Shown piece by piece: positions 8,517 through 17,478 of a DNA stretch of 46,794 bases; the stretch's first letter is position 1, and each line of letters opens with the position of its first letter. The DNA lies in NCBI GenBank assembly GCA_020057085.1, contig JAGVGO010000246.1:1-46794 (forward strand). The letters run 5' to 3'. The notes beneath the pieces were generated by a model that ran no database searches, was not told where the DNA came from, and saw only the letters and a program-made list of their open reading frames with translations. The stretch is from Planctomycetota bacterium. GTDB lineage: Bacteria; Planctomycetota; Uabimicrobiia; Uabimicrobiales; JABWCH01. A program made the translations under genes and the position numbers.

Positions 8517-10289
8517 ATGGCTACTTTATCTTTGTACAGTCATGCAACTCAGCAGAAACACGTCCTGCAAGGTCGCCTGGTATATACCATCGGCTCGGCG
8601 CCCGACAATTGGCTGCGCCTCGAGGACGAGACGGTGCATCCCCATCACGCCATCATCAGCATTGCCGGCGAAAAAATAAAAATTCAGAAATTCCAGGAAC
8701 ATGTGGAGATCAAGATTCAACATATACCCATAAAAATACCTGGCTATCTCAAACATGGCGATGTATTGACACTGGGAAAAATAGAATTCGAATTCCAAGC
8801 GGAGACCAGGCTGACTTCTCAGTTCAAGTTTTCACGTGAAGCGCACATCAACAAAATGGTTTGCTCTGTAGACATCAGTTCAGGTTATCCTGCGCCTGGC
8901 GAGAAAGCCTTGTTGACCTATCAAGCCACGGCACTCAACCAAGAGCAATTTGGCATACAACTGTTAGGAGAATTGGTTGCGCTGACCAAGGCTTATGGTG
9001 GTTTGCTCCTGGTGCAAAAGCAAGATGCCGGTAAAAAAATCGAAGATTGTTTTACGCCTCTCGCTGTGAAAGCTCCGGCTGGTGAGACTTTGGCCATTCC
9101 TTACGAGCTTTTTACGAATGCGCCCCATGCAGGCAATCTCAACCATGCTAAAGTGTTGGTCGCGGCTGAGGCTATGGCCAAATCTGGTTCTTCCGGCATA
9201 CTTTCTTGCTCTTACTGTTACCTCCCTTTATTACTGAAATCACAATGGATGGTCGTGTTGCTGGTGGGCACCTTTGGCAATCACAAAAATTTCCAGGATA
9301 CCCTGCCCGCTCTTTGCAGTGCGGCGGGTGCCTATATCATTCCTATGCTCGAACTCCTTGGCAAATATAATGTGCAAGAGGCGGAACTACAAACAGCCCA
9401 ACAAATCATCTCGTATCAAGAGGCGGAGCTTAAGGCAGCAAATGCAATCCAGGCGTCTTTACTACCTGTGGCAAGTCGCTGCCAGCAAATAGAAGTGCCG
9501 GTAAGCCTGGATATTTGGGGCGTCTACCGACCTGCCGGCCAAGTTGGCGGAGACTATCTGGACATACTGTTTTCCCAGGACGAATCGCAATTGTATTTTT
9601 GTATTGGCGATGTGTCAGGCAAGGGTCAGGCGGCAAGTCTGGTGATGGCTACGGTGCGAGCCTATTTCCGGCTGCTGGCCAGCCAAGGTGTTCGCACCAA
9701 TACTATTGTGGAACAACTCAACCGTCACCTTCACCAAGACCTTCATAAAATTGGCAAACTTTTCGTCACCATGATGGTATTTCGCTGGGATGAAATGTCG
9801 GGACAGTTGTTCTATACCCCGGCAGGCACACATTTATGGATCATCAGGCAAGATGGCTCTGTTTCTCCACAAGAAAGAACAGGCACGATCATAGGTATGC
9901 GCGACAAACTCTCCGAGGAGCAAAAAGAAGAGAGCCTACTTCCTCTGGCAGAAGGAGAAATCCTGGTTTTAGCGACGGACGGCGTATGGGAAGCGAGAAA
10001 CCAAAAAGAGGAGGCATGGGAAGACCAGGAAAACAATTTTATCACCAGTTTACGACAAAGCCCCAAAACAAGCGCACTGGCTGTGCTACATCATCTGCTC
10101 AACGATTTAGAATGTTTTACTGCCGGGGTCGGTATTGCCCATGACGATATTTCTTTGCTGGTGATCCAGAAAAAGGCCAAACCAATTGTCATGGTAGACC
10201 GTTTTCTCAAACTTTACCAGCAGGGTAAAGTAGAAAATATTGAGCAAGTCATGAAAAATCTGAAAACAATGTTAGAAAGTTCGCAATAG
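8517..10289 (+). CDS. FHA domain - SpoIIE-type PP2C phosphatase
   Basis: N-terminal FHA pattern (YTIGSAPDNWLRLEDETVHPHHAIISIAGEKIKIQ...GDVLTLGKIEFEF) and C-terminal IQASLLPV...GVYRPAGQVGGDYLDI...CIGDVSGKGQAASLVM...LATDGVWEARN. Confidence 0.9.
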   Translation: MATLSLYSHATQQKHVLQGRLVYTIGSAPDNWLRLEDETVHPHHAIISIAGEKIKIQKFQEHVEIKIQHIPIKIPGYLKHGDVLTLGKIEFEFQAETRLTSQFKFSREAHINKMVCSVDISSGYPAPGEKALLTYQATALNQEQFGIQLLGELVALTKAYGGLLLVQKQDAGKKIEDCFTPLAVKAPAGETLAIPYELFTNAPHAGNLNHAKVLVAAEAMAKSGSSGILSCSYCYLPLLLKSQWMVVLLVGTFGNHKNFQDTLPALCSAAGAYIIPMLELLGKYNVQEAELQTAQQIISYQEAELKAANAIQASLLPVASRCQQIEVPVSLDIWGVYRPAGQVGGDYLDILFSQDESQLYFCIGDVSGKGQAASLVMATVRAYFRLLASQGVRTNTIVEQLNRHLHQDLHKIGKLFVTMMVFRWDEMSGQLFYTPAGTHLWIIRQDGSVSPQERTGTIIGMRDKLSEEQKEESLLPLAEGEILVLATDGVWEARNQKEEAWEDQENNFITSLRQSPKTSALAVLHHLLNDLECFTAGVGIAHDDISLLVIQKKAKPIVMVDRFLKLYQQGKVENIEQVMKNLKTMLESSQ

Positions 10290-10332
10290 AAGCACGCTTC
10301 AATCGCTTCAATGGCAGAAAAGAGGAGAATGT

Positions 10333-12093
10333 ATGCAACGGTGTAGGATTATGATATGCTGGCTTCTTTGCCTGTGGCTGCCGCTAAATCTCACCGTACG
10401 CGCTCCCGCGCAGTCGCACGATGGCAAGCTGTGGCTGGTGAGTGTCGGCATCAGCCAATTCCGTGATACGCGCATTGGCGAACTGGCTTATGCCAGCCAG
10501 GATGCGAGCGACCTGGCCGCCATATTTGCCAAACAAGGGCAGAGCATGCTGCTGACGGATGAAAAAGCGACTTTATCTCGCATCATGGCCATCTTTGCCC
10601 AGCTCAAGCAAAAAGTCGGGGCAGCGGATATGGTGGTGATGTTTTACAGCGGACATAGTGATTTCTATGATAACAATACCTACCTCTTCTCGCACGATAC
10701 GATTAGCGACAATCTGGCTGATACCTCCCTGGCAGTGAACGATCTGCGCCAACTGCTGTTGTCTCTCCCTTGCCGCCATGTAGTCGTGATTAGCGACGCC
10801 AGCCGCAAAAGCCGGCTGCGCAAACATTCGCCTGCCGTGGAGCAGATTCACAAGATTGCCTTGTCGTCGCCAGCAGATCGGCGCGTTGCCGTACTGACTG
10901 CCACCCGTACCCACGAATACGGCTGCGAAGACGCCGCGCAACACCACACCATTTTTGCCGCGAGCCTGTTGCAAGGGTTGCGTGGCGACGCAGACAGAGA
11001 AGCGCAGGATGGTCAGGTGAGCGTAGCGGAACTGTTCGATTATCTGGTAGTACAGGTACCGCGCAACACCGAGCGAGCACAACACCCAGTGGCCAAATAC
11101 AGCGCGGCCTGGCCACGTGCAGAGACGCAGCGGGTGATGATACTCGCCAAGCAACAAGATGTTACGATGCCCCCTCTTGCTGTACGCCAGCCGGCTAACG
11201 ACAAAAGGACCGAGAAGCCGACTAGCGATGTGAAAAACGATACTTCACATTTGGCTAAAGAGATAAATACGAACGCGAAAGAAATGCCAGAGAAGAGCAA
11301 CACGGCCAACGATGCAGGCAAAGGAACCTATCATGCGCTCATCATTGCCAACGCCGCCTACCGCGACCCAACATGGACACCGCTCACCACGCCGCTTACC
11401 AACAGCAAGGCGATCATGTCTGTGTTGCAAGATGATTACGGTTTTACGCACAGCCACATCCGGCGACTTGTCAACGCCAACCGCAAACAGATGCTGGAGG
11501 CTCTACAAAATTTGGCCGAGCGTGTTGAGAGAAACGACAGAGTGTTCGTGTGTTACTTCGGCCACACATACTGGGACGGGGAAAACGGGCAGACATATCT
11601 GGTGCCGGTAGATGCGCGCGTCGGTGCTTTCAACCGCACTCTCGTCCCTTCACGTATGCTGGCAAACTCCTTATGTCGCCTGACACAGCGTGCGCGGCAT
11701 GTGTTGGCCGTGTTCGACAGCGGGCTGCATTTCGATTGTCTGGGGGAGGAAGAGAGCGAAGTAGAGGCACGTCCGCTGCCGCTCAAGCAAAAAAAAACAC
11801 GCATCGCTAAGACATGCCAGGTAGTAATGTCGGCGTGCAAAGAATACAAGGATGATGTGTATCGCCAAGAGCTATCCGCTTTGGGCTATTTTTTGGTGGA
11901 AGGGCTTAAACAAAACCGCGAGGCTGCATATCCGGCTTCACATATCGCCACTTTTTTACAAAAGCGACTGCGCAAAGCGGGTGAAGCACCGGTGAAGTAC
12001 GTCATGCTGCCTCTGCCGGAAGACAAAAGTGAGCAGTTCGTGTTCACGCGCCGTGCCAAGAAACGGCAAGAACAAAGCCAGGATGATGAGTGA
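10333..12093 (+). CDS. Secreted tandem caspase-like (peptidase C14 fold) protein, both domains probably without catalytic Cys
   Basis: Two C14-like domains: KLWLVSVGISQFRD...VVMFYSGHSDFYDNNTYLF...VVVISDASRKS and YHALIIANAAYRDPTWTPLTTPLTNSKAIMSVLQDDYGF...FVCYFGHTYWDGENGQTYLVPVDA...VLAVFDSGLHF; N-terminal signal peptide. Confidence 0.82.
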   Translation: MQRCRIMICWLLCLWLPLNLTVRAPAQSHDGKLWLVSVGISQFRDTRIGELAYASQDASDLAAIFAKQGQSMLLTDEKATLSRIMAIFAQLKQKVGAADMVVMFYSGHSDFYDNNTYLFSHDTISDNLADTSLAVNDLRQLLLSLPCRHVVVISDASRKSRLRKHSPAVEQIHKIALSSPADRRVAVLTATRTHEYGCEDAAQHHTIFAASLLQGLRGDADREAQDGQVSVAELFDYLVVQVPRNTERAQHPVAKYSAAWPRAETQRVMILAKQQDVTMPPLAVRQPANDKRTEKPTSDVKNDTSHLAKEINTNAKEMPEKSNTANDAGKGTYHALIIANAAYRDPTWTPLTTPLTNSKAIMSVLQDDYGFTHSHIRRLVNANRKQMLEALQNLAERVERNDRVFVCYFGHTYWDGENGQTYLVPVDARVGAFNRTLVPSRMLANSLCRLTQRARHVLAVFDSGLHFDCLGEEESEVEARPLPLKQKKTRIAKTCQVVMSACKEYKDDVYRQELSALGYFLVEGLKQNREAAYPASHIATFLQKRLRKAGEAPVKYVMLPLPEDKSEQFVFTRRAKKRQEQSQDDE

Positions 12094-12165
12094 CGGCGTT
12101 CGCAATATATGTCACTTTTGTCTGAAACATGAATTTTCGTAATGAAAAAAAACGGGCGTCCCTTG

Positions 12166-15100
12166 TCATTTGACTTTTTTTTGCGCCGCGCGCAGGGCAG
12201 CCATCAGCATGTACTTGACCATAACGTCTTTTTCCGCCTGAATCTGCGCTTCCAAAGCGGATATGGCTTGTGGCTCGGCAATTTCAAGCAAAGCCGCAGC
12301 ACAGGCAAACCGCACATGCGGATTCTTGTCGCCAATCTCCTGGATCAGAAGCGGCACGGCAATTTCCTGCATTTTCACCATGGTATCAATCACCAGTGGC
12401 AGCAAGGCCGGTTTTTGCAACGCCTGCAACAAGTAATAGATAGACTCGGAGGCGCTGGTTTCACCGAGCGCCATGACTATCGCCTTGCGTACTCTTTCAT
12501 CCTTGTCGAGCAGACGCACCAGATGCGGAATCGCCGATTTGCCGATCTTACCAAGCGTTTTGGCCAGGTAAACCTGCTCATTGCCTTCTGCCTTGAGCAG
12601 CAGCTCGATGAGCGGATTGATGGCTACTTCTGCTCCCGGTCCGATACTGGCAACAACATCTATGGCTATCTTCTGCATCTCTTTGTTTTGTGCATCCAAC
12701 ATCAACTTGATGAGACTAGGGACTGACGGGGCACCGATCATGGTAAGCGTCGTGGTGATGGCCTGCAGTTCATTGGGATTCTGCAAGTGCTTCAAGCGTT
12801 CTATCAGACGGGAGACAGCGCGTGCGCCCATTTTTGTCAGGATACGCACCGCTGCATTTCGTACTTTCTCGCTATCGTAACTGAGGACGCGCAGGGCAAT
12901 CTCGTCGGCATTGGGGTCTTCCTGCAATATCTGCAGAATACCGATAAGCAAACTTTCTTCCTTGTCAGGAGCAATTTCACGACTGAGATAGGGCACGGCA
13001 ACCGAACCGAATTTCTGCAGAATGTAGAAAGCGCTCTTGCGTGTCATCTCGCGATCCTGCTTGAGGAGGGAAATGACCTCCGGAATGCTCTCTTCGCCGA
13101 AGTTGATCACTGTCTCACGCAGCAGCTTGTGTATTTCCTCGTCCTCTTCATTGCGCAGCACTTCGAGGAACATGGGCAATGCTTTCTTGGCCTTGTCGCC
13201 TATATTGCCAAGAGCCTGGATGATTTCTTTGCGTTCTTCCAGCGGCGCCGCAGGAAACGACTCCATGAGAAAATCAGGAACCTCCGGCATGTTGCTTTGA
13301 ATTTCCCCCAACGTGTGGATGAGAGTAGGACGCAACACCGGGTCGCTAGAGCGGCGCAGTTCGATGATGATGTAAGGCACGACTTCTTTACCTAGTTTAC
13401 CCAAGGCTTTGCTGGCCGCTTCCCGCACCATGCTATTTTCACTGCGGGCTGCCTCGAGCAAAGCACGGATGCTGTCGCTTGGAATCTCACGGATATTGCC
13501 AAGCGACAGTGCCGCAGCCACACGCACCATATCCTGCTGGTCGAACCGCAAAGCAGCCGTAAGCGGATCTATGACTCGCCGTTCGGAAATTTTCATGTAA
13601 CCGAGCGCAATGGCCGACCCCTCGCGCGCTTCCCGGTATTCGCCAAAACGCAGAGTGGAGGCCAGCTTGGGTATCGCCTCCTTGCCGATTTTGGCCAGGG
13701 CGATGGCTACCACTTCCCGCTCTTTGGCGCCGATGTAACTGTAGGTAAACACATTCAGCAACGGATTGATAGCATCTTTGGCTACCGCTCCAATATTGCC
13801 GAGTGCCTCGGCCGCGGCGCGAATCATGGCTTCATCGCTATATTCATCTTCCAGGATAGCGACCAGTTTGGGAACGGCGTTTTTGGCAAGAGTTCCCAGG
13901 CTGCCGATCGCTTTGCACAAGGCGATCTTGACCACCGCCTCTTCGTTCCCCAGTCGTTCCAGAAACAAAGGCAGCATGTTCTTGCCGGCGACACCGACAT
14001 TGGCCAAAGCGTATGCCGCTTCACTGCGGATGGCCGAATCTTTGGACTGGAAAGCGGCTTGTAGTTCGGGAATCACTTCCTTGCAGGCTTCGCCCATAGC
14101 GCGTACGGCATATAACGCCGAATATTGCAAAGGGTTGTTCGGGGCCAGCAAAGGTTTTATGGTCGGCAATACCTTGCTTGCCTCAGGCCCGATGGTGGCA
14201 AGAATACGTAGCAGGCTCTTTTTGGTCTCGTCATCCTTGCTGTTCTGGAAAATGTCCATGATATACGGAAGTGCCTGCGCACTCCACTCTTTGATCAGTT
14301 CTTCAGCAAGGCTCTGGACAATAGGTGCAGGCTCGGACACCAAGGGCAAAATGTCAGGAATAGCAGATGGGCCAAGGCGTTTCAACATTTCCTGCAATAC
14401 TTCTTTCAATTCGCGGCTTTGATCGAGGCGAAAAATGTGAATAGCCTCCGGAATGGCGGGCTTCCCCATATTGACAAGCGATTCCAGTAACAATCTGCCG
14501 ACTTCCGGCTGGGTATTTTTGATTTTACTGAGGATAATAGGTATGCCTGGCAGCCCCAAGGTCTGCAAAATCTGCTGGCAATCTTTCGCCAGAGTTTTAT
14601 CCGCGGTGCGTTTTTCTACCAGGGCAATGAGCGGAATAATAGCATCGGTACCAATCTGGGAGAGAGCGTCCTCGGCAATTTCCTGATTGGTTTCGTTAGG
14701 ACTGAGCAGGAGCTCGAGAAACACCGGAATCTCGATTTTGCCTCGTTCTCTCAATATTTTTGCCACTTTACGTTTGACATCCAGATCATCGCTACGCAGC
14801 AGCAAACGTAAATTGGCCAGCCAGTTTGCATTGCCAAGCAGTTCCAATGCTTTGCCAGATATATTCTTGTCGCTATGTATGGCAAAATTTACCAAGGCAA
14901 TGACTACCGTTTCTTCATTAGGGCCGAGATTGGACAAAAATTGCATGGCTGCTTCTACTACCGGCAGCGTAGGAGCGGCTGTGACAATATCTTGCAACCT
15001 CGGTAGCGAAGTTGATTCCGCCTTAAGCTGGGCAATCTCTTCTTCAGCCTTGGATTGGATCGGAGCAGGGGCATTGTTGTCTTGTTTGGCCGGTTCTGTC

Positions 15101-15219
15101 TTTTCGTCCTTTTTTGCTTCGTTGGCGGGTGGCAGATATTGGCCAACTAACAGATGGCTGCATACCACCCACATGGTAACCAAGGCATACAGCCCAATAA
15201 AATTCCTCAAAAATTGCAT
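12166..15219 (-). CDS. Large HEAT-repeat protein with N-terminal signal/TM segment
   Basis: Many ~35-aa HEAT/PBS-lyase-like repeats (e.g. RVAAALSLGNIREIPSDSIRALLEAARSENSMVREAASKALGKLGKEVVPYI). Start set at MQFLRN after an aaaggag RBS. Confidence 0.9.
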   Translation of the reverse strand: MQFLRNFIGLYALVTMWVVCSHLLVGQYLPPANEAKKDEKTEPAKQDNNAPAPIQSKAEEEIAQLKAESTSLPRLQDIVTAAPTLPVVEAAMQFLSNLGPNEETVVIALVNFAIHSDKNISGKALELLGNANWLANLRLLLRSDDLDVKRKVAKILRERGKIEIPVFLELLLSPNETNQEIAEDALSQIGTDAIIPLIALVEKRTADKTLAKDCQQILQTLGLPGIPIILSKIKNTQPEVGRLLLESLVNMGKPAIPEAIHIFRLDQSRELKEVLQEMLKRLGPSAIPDILPLVSEPAPIVQSLAEELIKEWSAQALPYIMDIFQNSKDDETKKSLLRILATIGPEASKVLPTIKPLLAPNNPLQYSALYAVRAMGEACKEVIPELQAAFQSKDSAIRSEAAYALANVGVAGKNMLPLFLERLGNEEAVVKIALCKAIGSLGTLAKNAVPKLVAILEDEYSDEAMIRAAAEALGNIGAVAKDAINPLLNVFTYSYIGAKEREVVAIALAKIGKEAIPKLASTLRFGEYREAREGSAIALGYMKISERRVIDPLTAALRFDQQDMVRVAAALSLGNIREIPSDSIRALLEAARSENSMVREAASKALGKLGKEVVPYIIIELRRSSDPVLRPTLIHTLGEIQSNMPEVPDFLMESFPAAPLEERKEIIQALGNIGDKAKKALPMFLEVLRNEEDEEIHKLLRETVINFGEESIPEVISLLKQDREMTRKSAFYILQKFGSVAVPYLSREIAPDKEESLLIGILQILQEDPNADEIALRVLSYDSEKVRNAAVRILTKMGARAVSRLIERLKHLQNPNELQAITTTLTMIGAPSVPSLIKLMLDAQNKEMQKIAIDVVASIGPGAEVAINPLIELLLKAEGNEQVYLAKTLGKIGKSAIPHLVRLLDKDERVRKAIVMALGETSASESIYYLLQALQKPALLPLVIDTMVKMQEIAVPLLIQEIGDKNPHVRFACAAALLEIAEPQAISALEAQIQAEKDVMVKYMLMAALRAAQKKVK

Positions 15220-15576
15220 AACATCTCCTTTTTTGAGCAAGGCATTCTCCTGACTGTTCTAATGTTGGGACAACAGGCAAGCTCTTCATTTAAGACAACG
15301 ATGGTTGTCGTTTATTCAATCACATGTTATCAGCTCCCCTTCGATGCGGGCCATTTGCTAACATGCGAGCCTTTACCTTGCATCCATAGTTTCTCATATT
15401 GCGACCGGCTTGGCAACATTTTTTTCTTTCAATAGAGAAGGGTTTAGCGAAAAACTGACACACCAAGCCTTGCCCGTTAGAGCTGCCTGGTAAATTTCTT
15501 CTGGCTTTCAGCCGGCAAATTGGCTACAATTTTTATGACAATAGCCCCTGGTACTGTGTTTTTGAAAGGCTAAACC

Positions 15577-17403
15577 ATGAGTGACAAACTGTCTTCATTG
15601 AGATTGAGAAGGACAACACGCTCTCGTCGGCATGAAACCAACCGAGGTTTTACCTTGATAGAGCTGATGGTCGTGTGCGCTATCTTCGGTGTCATCGCGG
15701 CGATTATTCTGCCCAGCTTAGCCAAGGTAGTGGGAAAAAAGAAAAAGATGGAAGAGGAACGAGTACTGGCAGGCTCTCCTAAAGAGAGCATCGCTCCACG
15801 TGCATCATCTGCACTACGTGCGGCTGCCAAGGGCATGCTGCCGGTATTCAGCAGAGAGGACATCCGCATTGCGCTGTCTACCCAGGAACATCGTATCGGT
15901 ATGGATGTCTACACTCGCTTCGAAGCGAGCTACCACGGCCAATTTGTCATGCTGCACAGCAGCGACAAAGAAGAAACGGTACGTCTCGATTTTTCGTTCC
16001 CGGAGAGTACCACAGAAGCCAGGGACGTTTCGCTCAAACTGAGTACCGGGGCGGCGCTGGCCGAGCCGCAGGGTGTGGTGTACGACGAGGCAGGCATCTT
16101 TTGGAGCGGCCCGCTTCCAGGCAACACGGAAGTGAAAGCGGAAGTCTCTTTCATTGCCCAGGGGCGCGATAGTTTCGTCTATCGCCTGCCCGCCACCAGT
16201 CGTACACGTGTGGTGCAGCTTACGCTTGCAATTCAGGGAAACCCTGCCATTGTCATTCCAGACCACGCACTGCAGCCGACCAGCACCAGCAGCGAGCAAA
16301 TCGTGTGGCAATTCAACAACCTCGTCAGCGACCGCGCCATTGTCATCGAGCTGCCGGGCGCCCAAAGCCCGCTTGGCAGAGCAATGCTGTTGTGCAAGCT
16401 GGTCGGCATGGCGGTGCTGCTGTTCGGCGCTGGTTTCTGGTATCTGTCGGAACTTTACAAACCCGGTTTGCTGCATGCTTTTCGCTGGGCACACTTCTTT
16501 TTGCTGGCACTCAACTATTCCCTGTTTTTCGTGGTGTTCGGCGTACTCGGCTTCCGCGGCAACACCACCACCTGGTCGGCCATCGCCATCGCTGCGTTGC
16601 TGTCGCTGCCGCTGCTCATGCTGCACGTCACGGGTGTCATCCATGCCCACTTCGCTTTCACCAGAACATTGCCGCTGGCCATTTTTACCCTGGGCCTTGT
16701 CATCAACGGCGTCTACGGCGGAGAGCTGCGCGACTATGTGTTCCTTGGCGCTGCCGTCATCTCTATCGCCTTTGTCACGGTGACCTTCCGACGCTGGGCA
16801 ACACATCGCGAAGAATGGGTAAAGAGTCTCGAAAACAACCTGGTCGCAAGGATCAAAGCATTTGCCGACCGCATCACCACCGCCCGGGAACTTGACAAAC
16901 AGGCTGGAACCGCACTCCAGCAAAGCGACACTGGAAGCCTCGGCGCGCTGCGCACCAGTGTCGAGAAAGCGTGGCAATATCTGATCAAGCAATGCCAGGA
17001 ATATGACAGCCTGTCGTTCGATGCGGCCAAGATGGTGACGATAAGCAACAACTATCAGCGCAACTATCAGCGCAATACTCTGGGTGATCGCATGGTATTC
17101 CTGGAAGGCTGCCTCTTCGATGCCAGAAAAAATCTGGAGACCGCCTTGCGCCAGCTCGTGGACGCGCGCGAATCGCTCAAAGCCAAAGGCGGGCAAAGCG
17201 TGCCCGGCAAGACACATTGCGCGGTCTGCGGCCATGCCGGCGAAGCCACGCCGTTCTGCCCGCACTGCGGCGCCCAGCGTCCGCTCAATCTGGTGTGCGG
17301 CAAATGCGGTGACGCCCTGCGCCTGCCACTGCATATGATGGACAAGAATTTAATCAAAAACCCGATCCATTGCCTCTCCTGTGGCGAGCCGTACAGTTTG
17401 TAA
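15577..17403 (+). CDS. Prepilin-type leader protein fused to polytopic (possibly CreD-like) membrane region and C-terminal zinc ribbons
   Basis: RGFTLIELMVVCAIFGVIAAIILPSL class III leader; several TM helices (ca. residues 270-405); C-terminal CAVCGHAGEATPFCPHCG and CGKCGDALRL...CLSCGE. Confidence 0.8.
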   Translation: MSDKLSSLRLRRTTRSRRHETNRGFTLIELMVVCAIFGVIAAIILPSLAKVVGKKKKMEEERVLAGSPKESIAPRASSALRAAAKGMLPVFSREDIRIALSTQEHRIGMDVYTRFEASYHGQFVMLHSSDKEETVRLDFSFPESTTEARDVSLKLSTGAALAEPQGVVYDEAGIFWSGPLPGNTEVKAEVSFIAQGRDSFVYRLPATSRTRVVQLTLAIQGNPAIVIPDHALQPTSTSSEQIVWQFNNLVSDRAIVIELPGAQSPLGRAMLLCKLVGMAVLLFGAGFWYLSELYKPGLLHAFRWAHFFLLALNYSLFFVVFGVLGFRGNTTTWSAIAIAALLSLPLLMLHVTGVIHAHFAFTRTLPLAIFTLGLVINGVYGGELRDYVFLGAAVISIAFVTVTFRRWATHREEWVKSLENNLVARIKAFADRITTARELDKQAGTALQQSDTGSLGALRTSVEKAWQYLIKQCQEYDSLSFDAAKMVTISNNYQRNYQRNTLGDRMVFLEGCLFDARKNLETALRQLVDARESLKAKGGQSVPGKTHCAVCGHAGEATPFCPHCGAQRPLNLVCGKCGDALRLPLHMMDKNLIKNPIHCLSCGEPYSL

Positions 17404-17478
17404 AGAAGAAAGCCATGCAGCGAAAACTGCCGTCTCGTCTGCGGTCTGCGAAATGTGTTTTGGGCAAAGAGGAGAAAA

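Noticed and set aside
12142-15253. Several plus-strand ORFs of 60-218 aa opposite the HEAT-repeat gene
   Set aside because: Antisense shadows of a highly repetitive coding sequence; no independent start signals or recognisable domains.
15814-17334. 506-aa minus-strand ORF
   Set aside because: Shadow ORF antisense to the prepilin/CreD-like gene; composition is unlike a real protein and the plus-strand product has clear domains.
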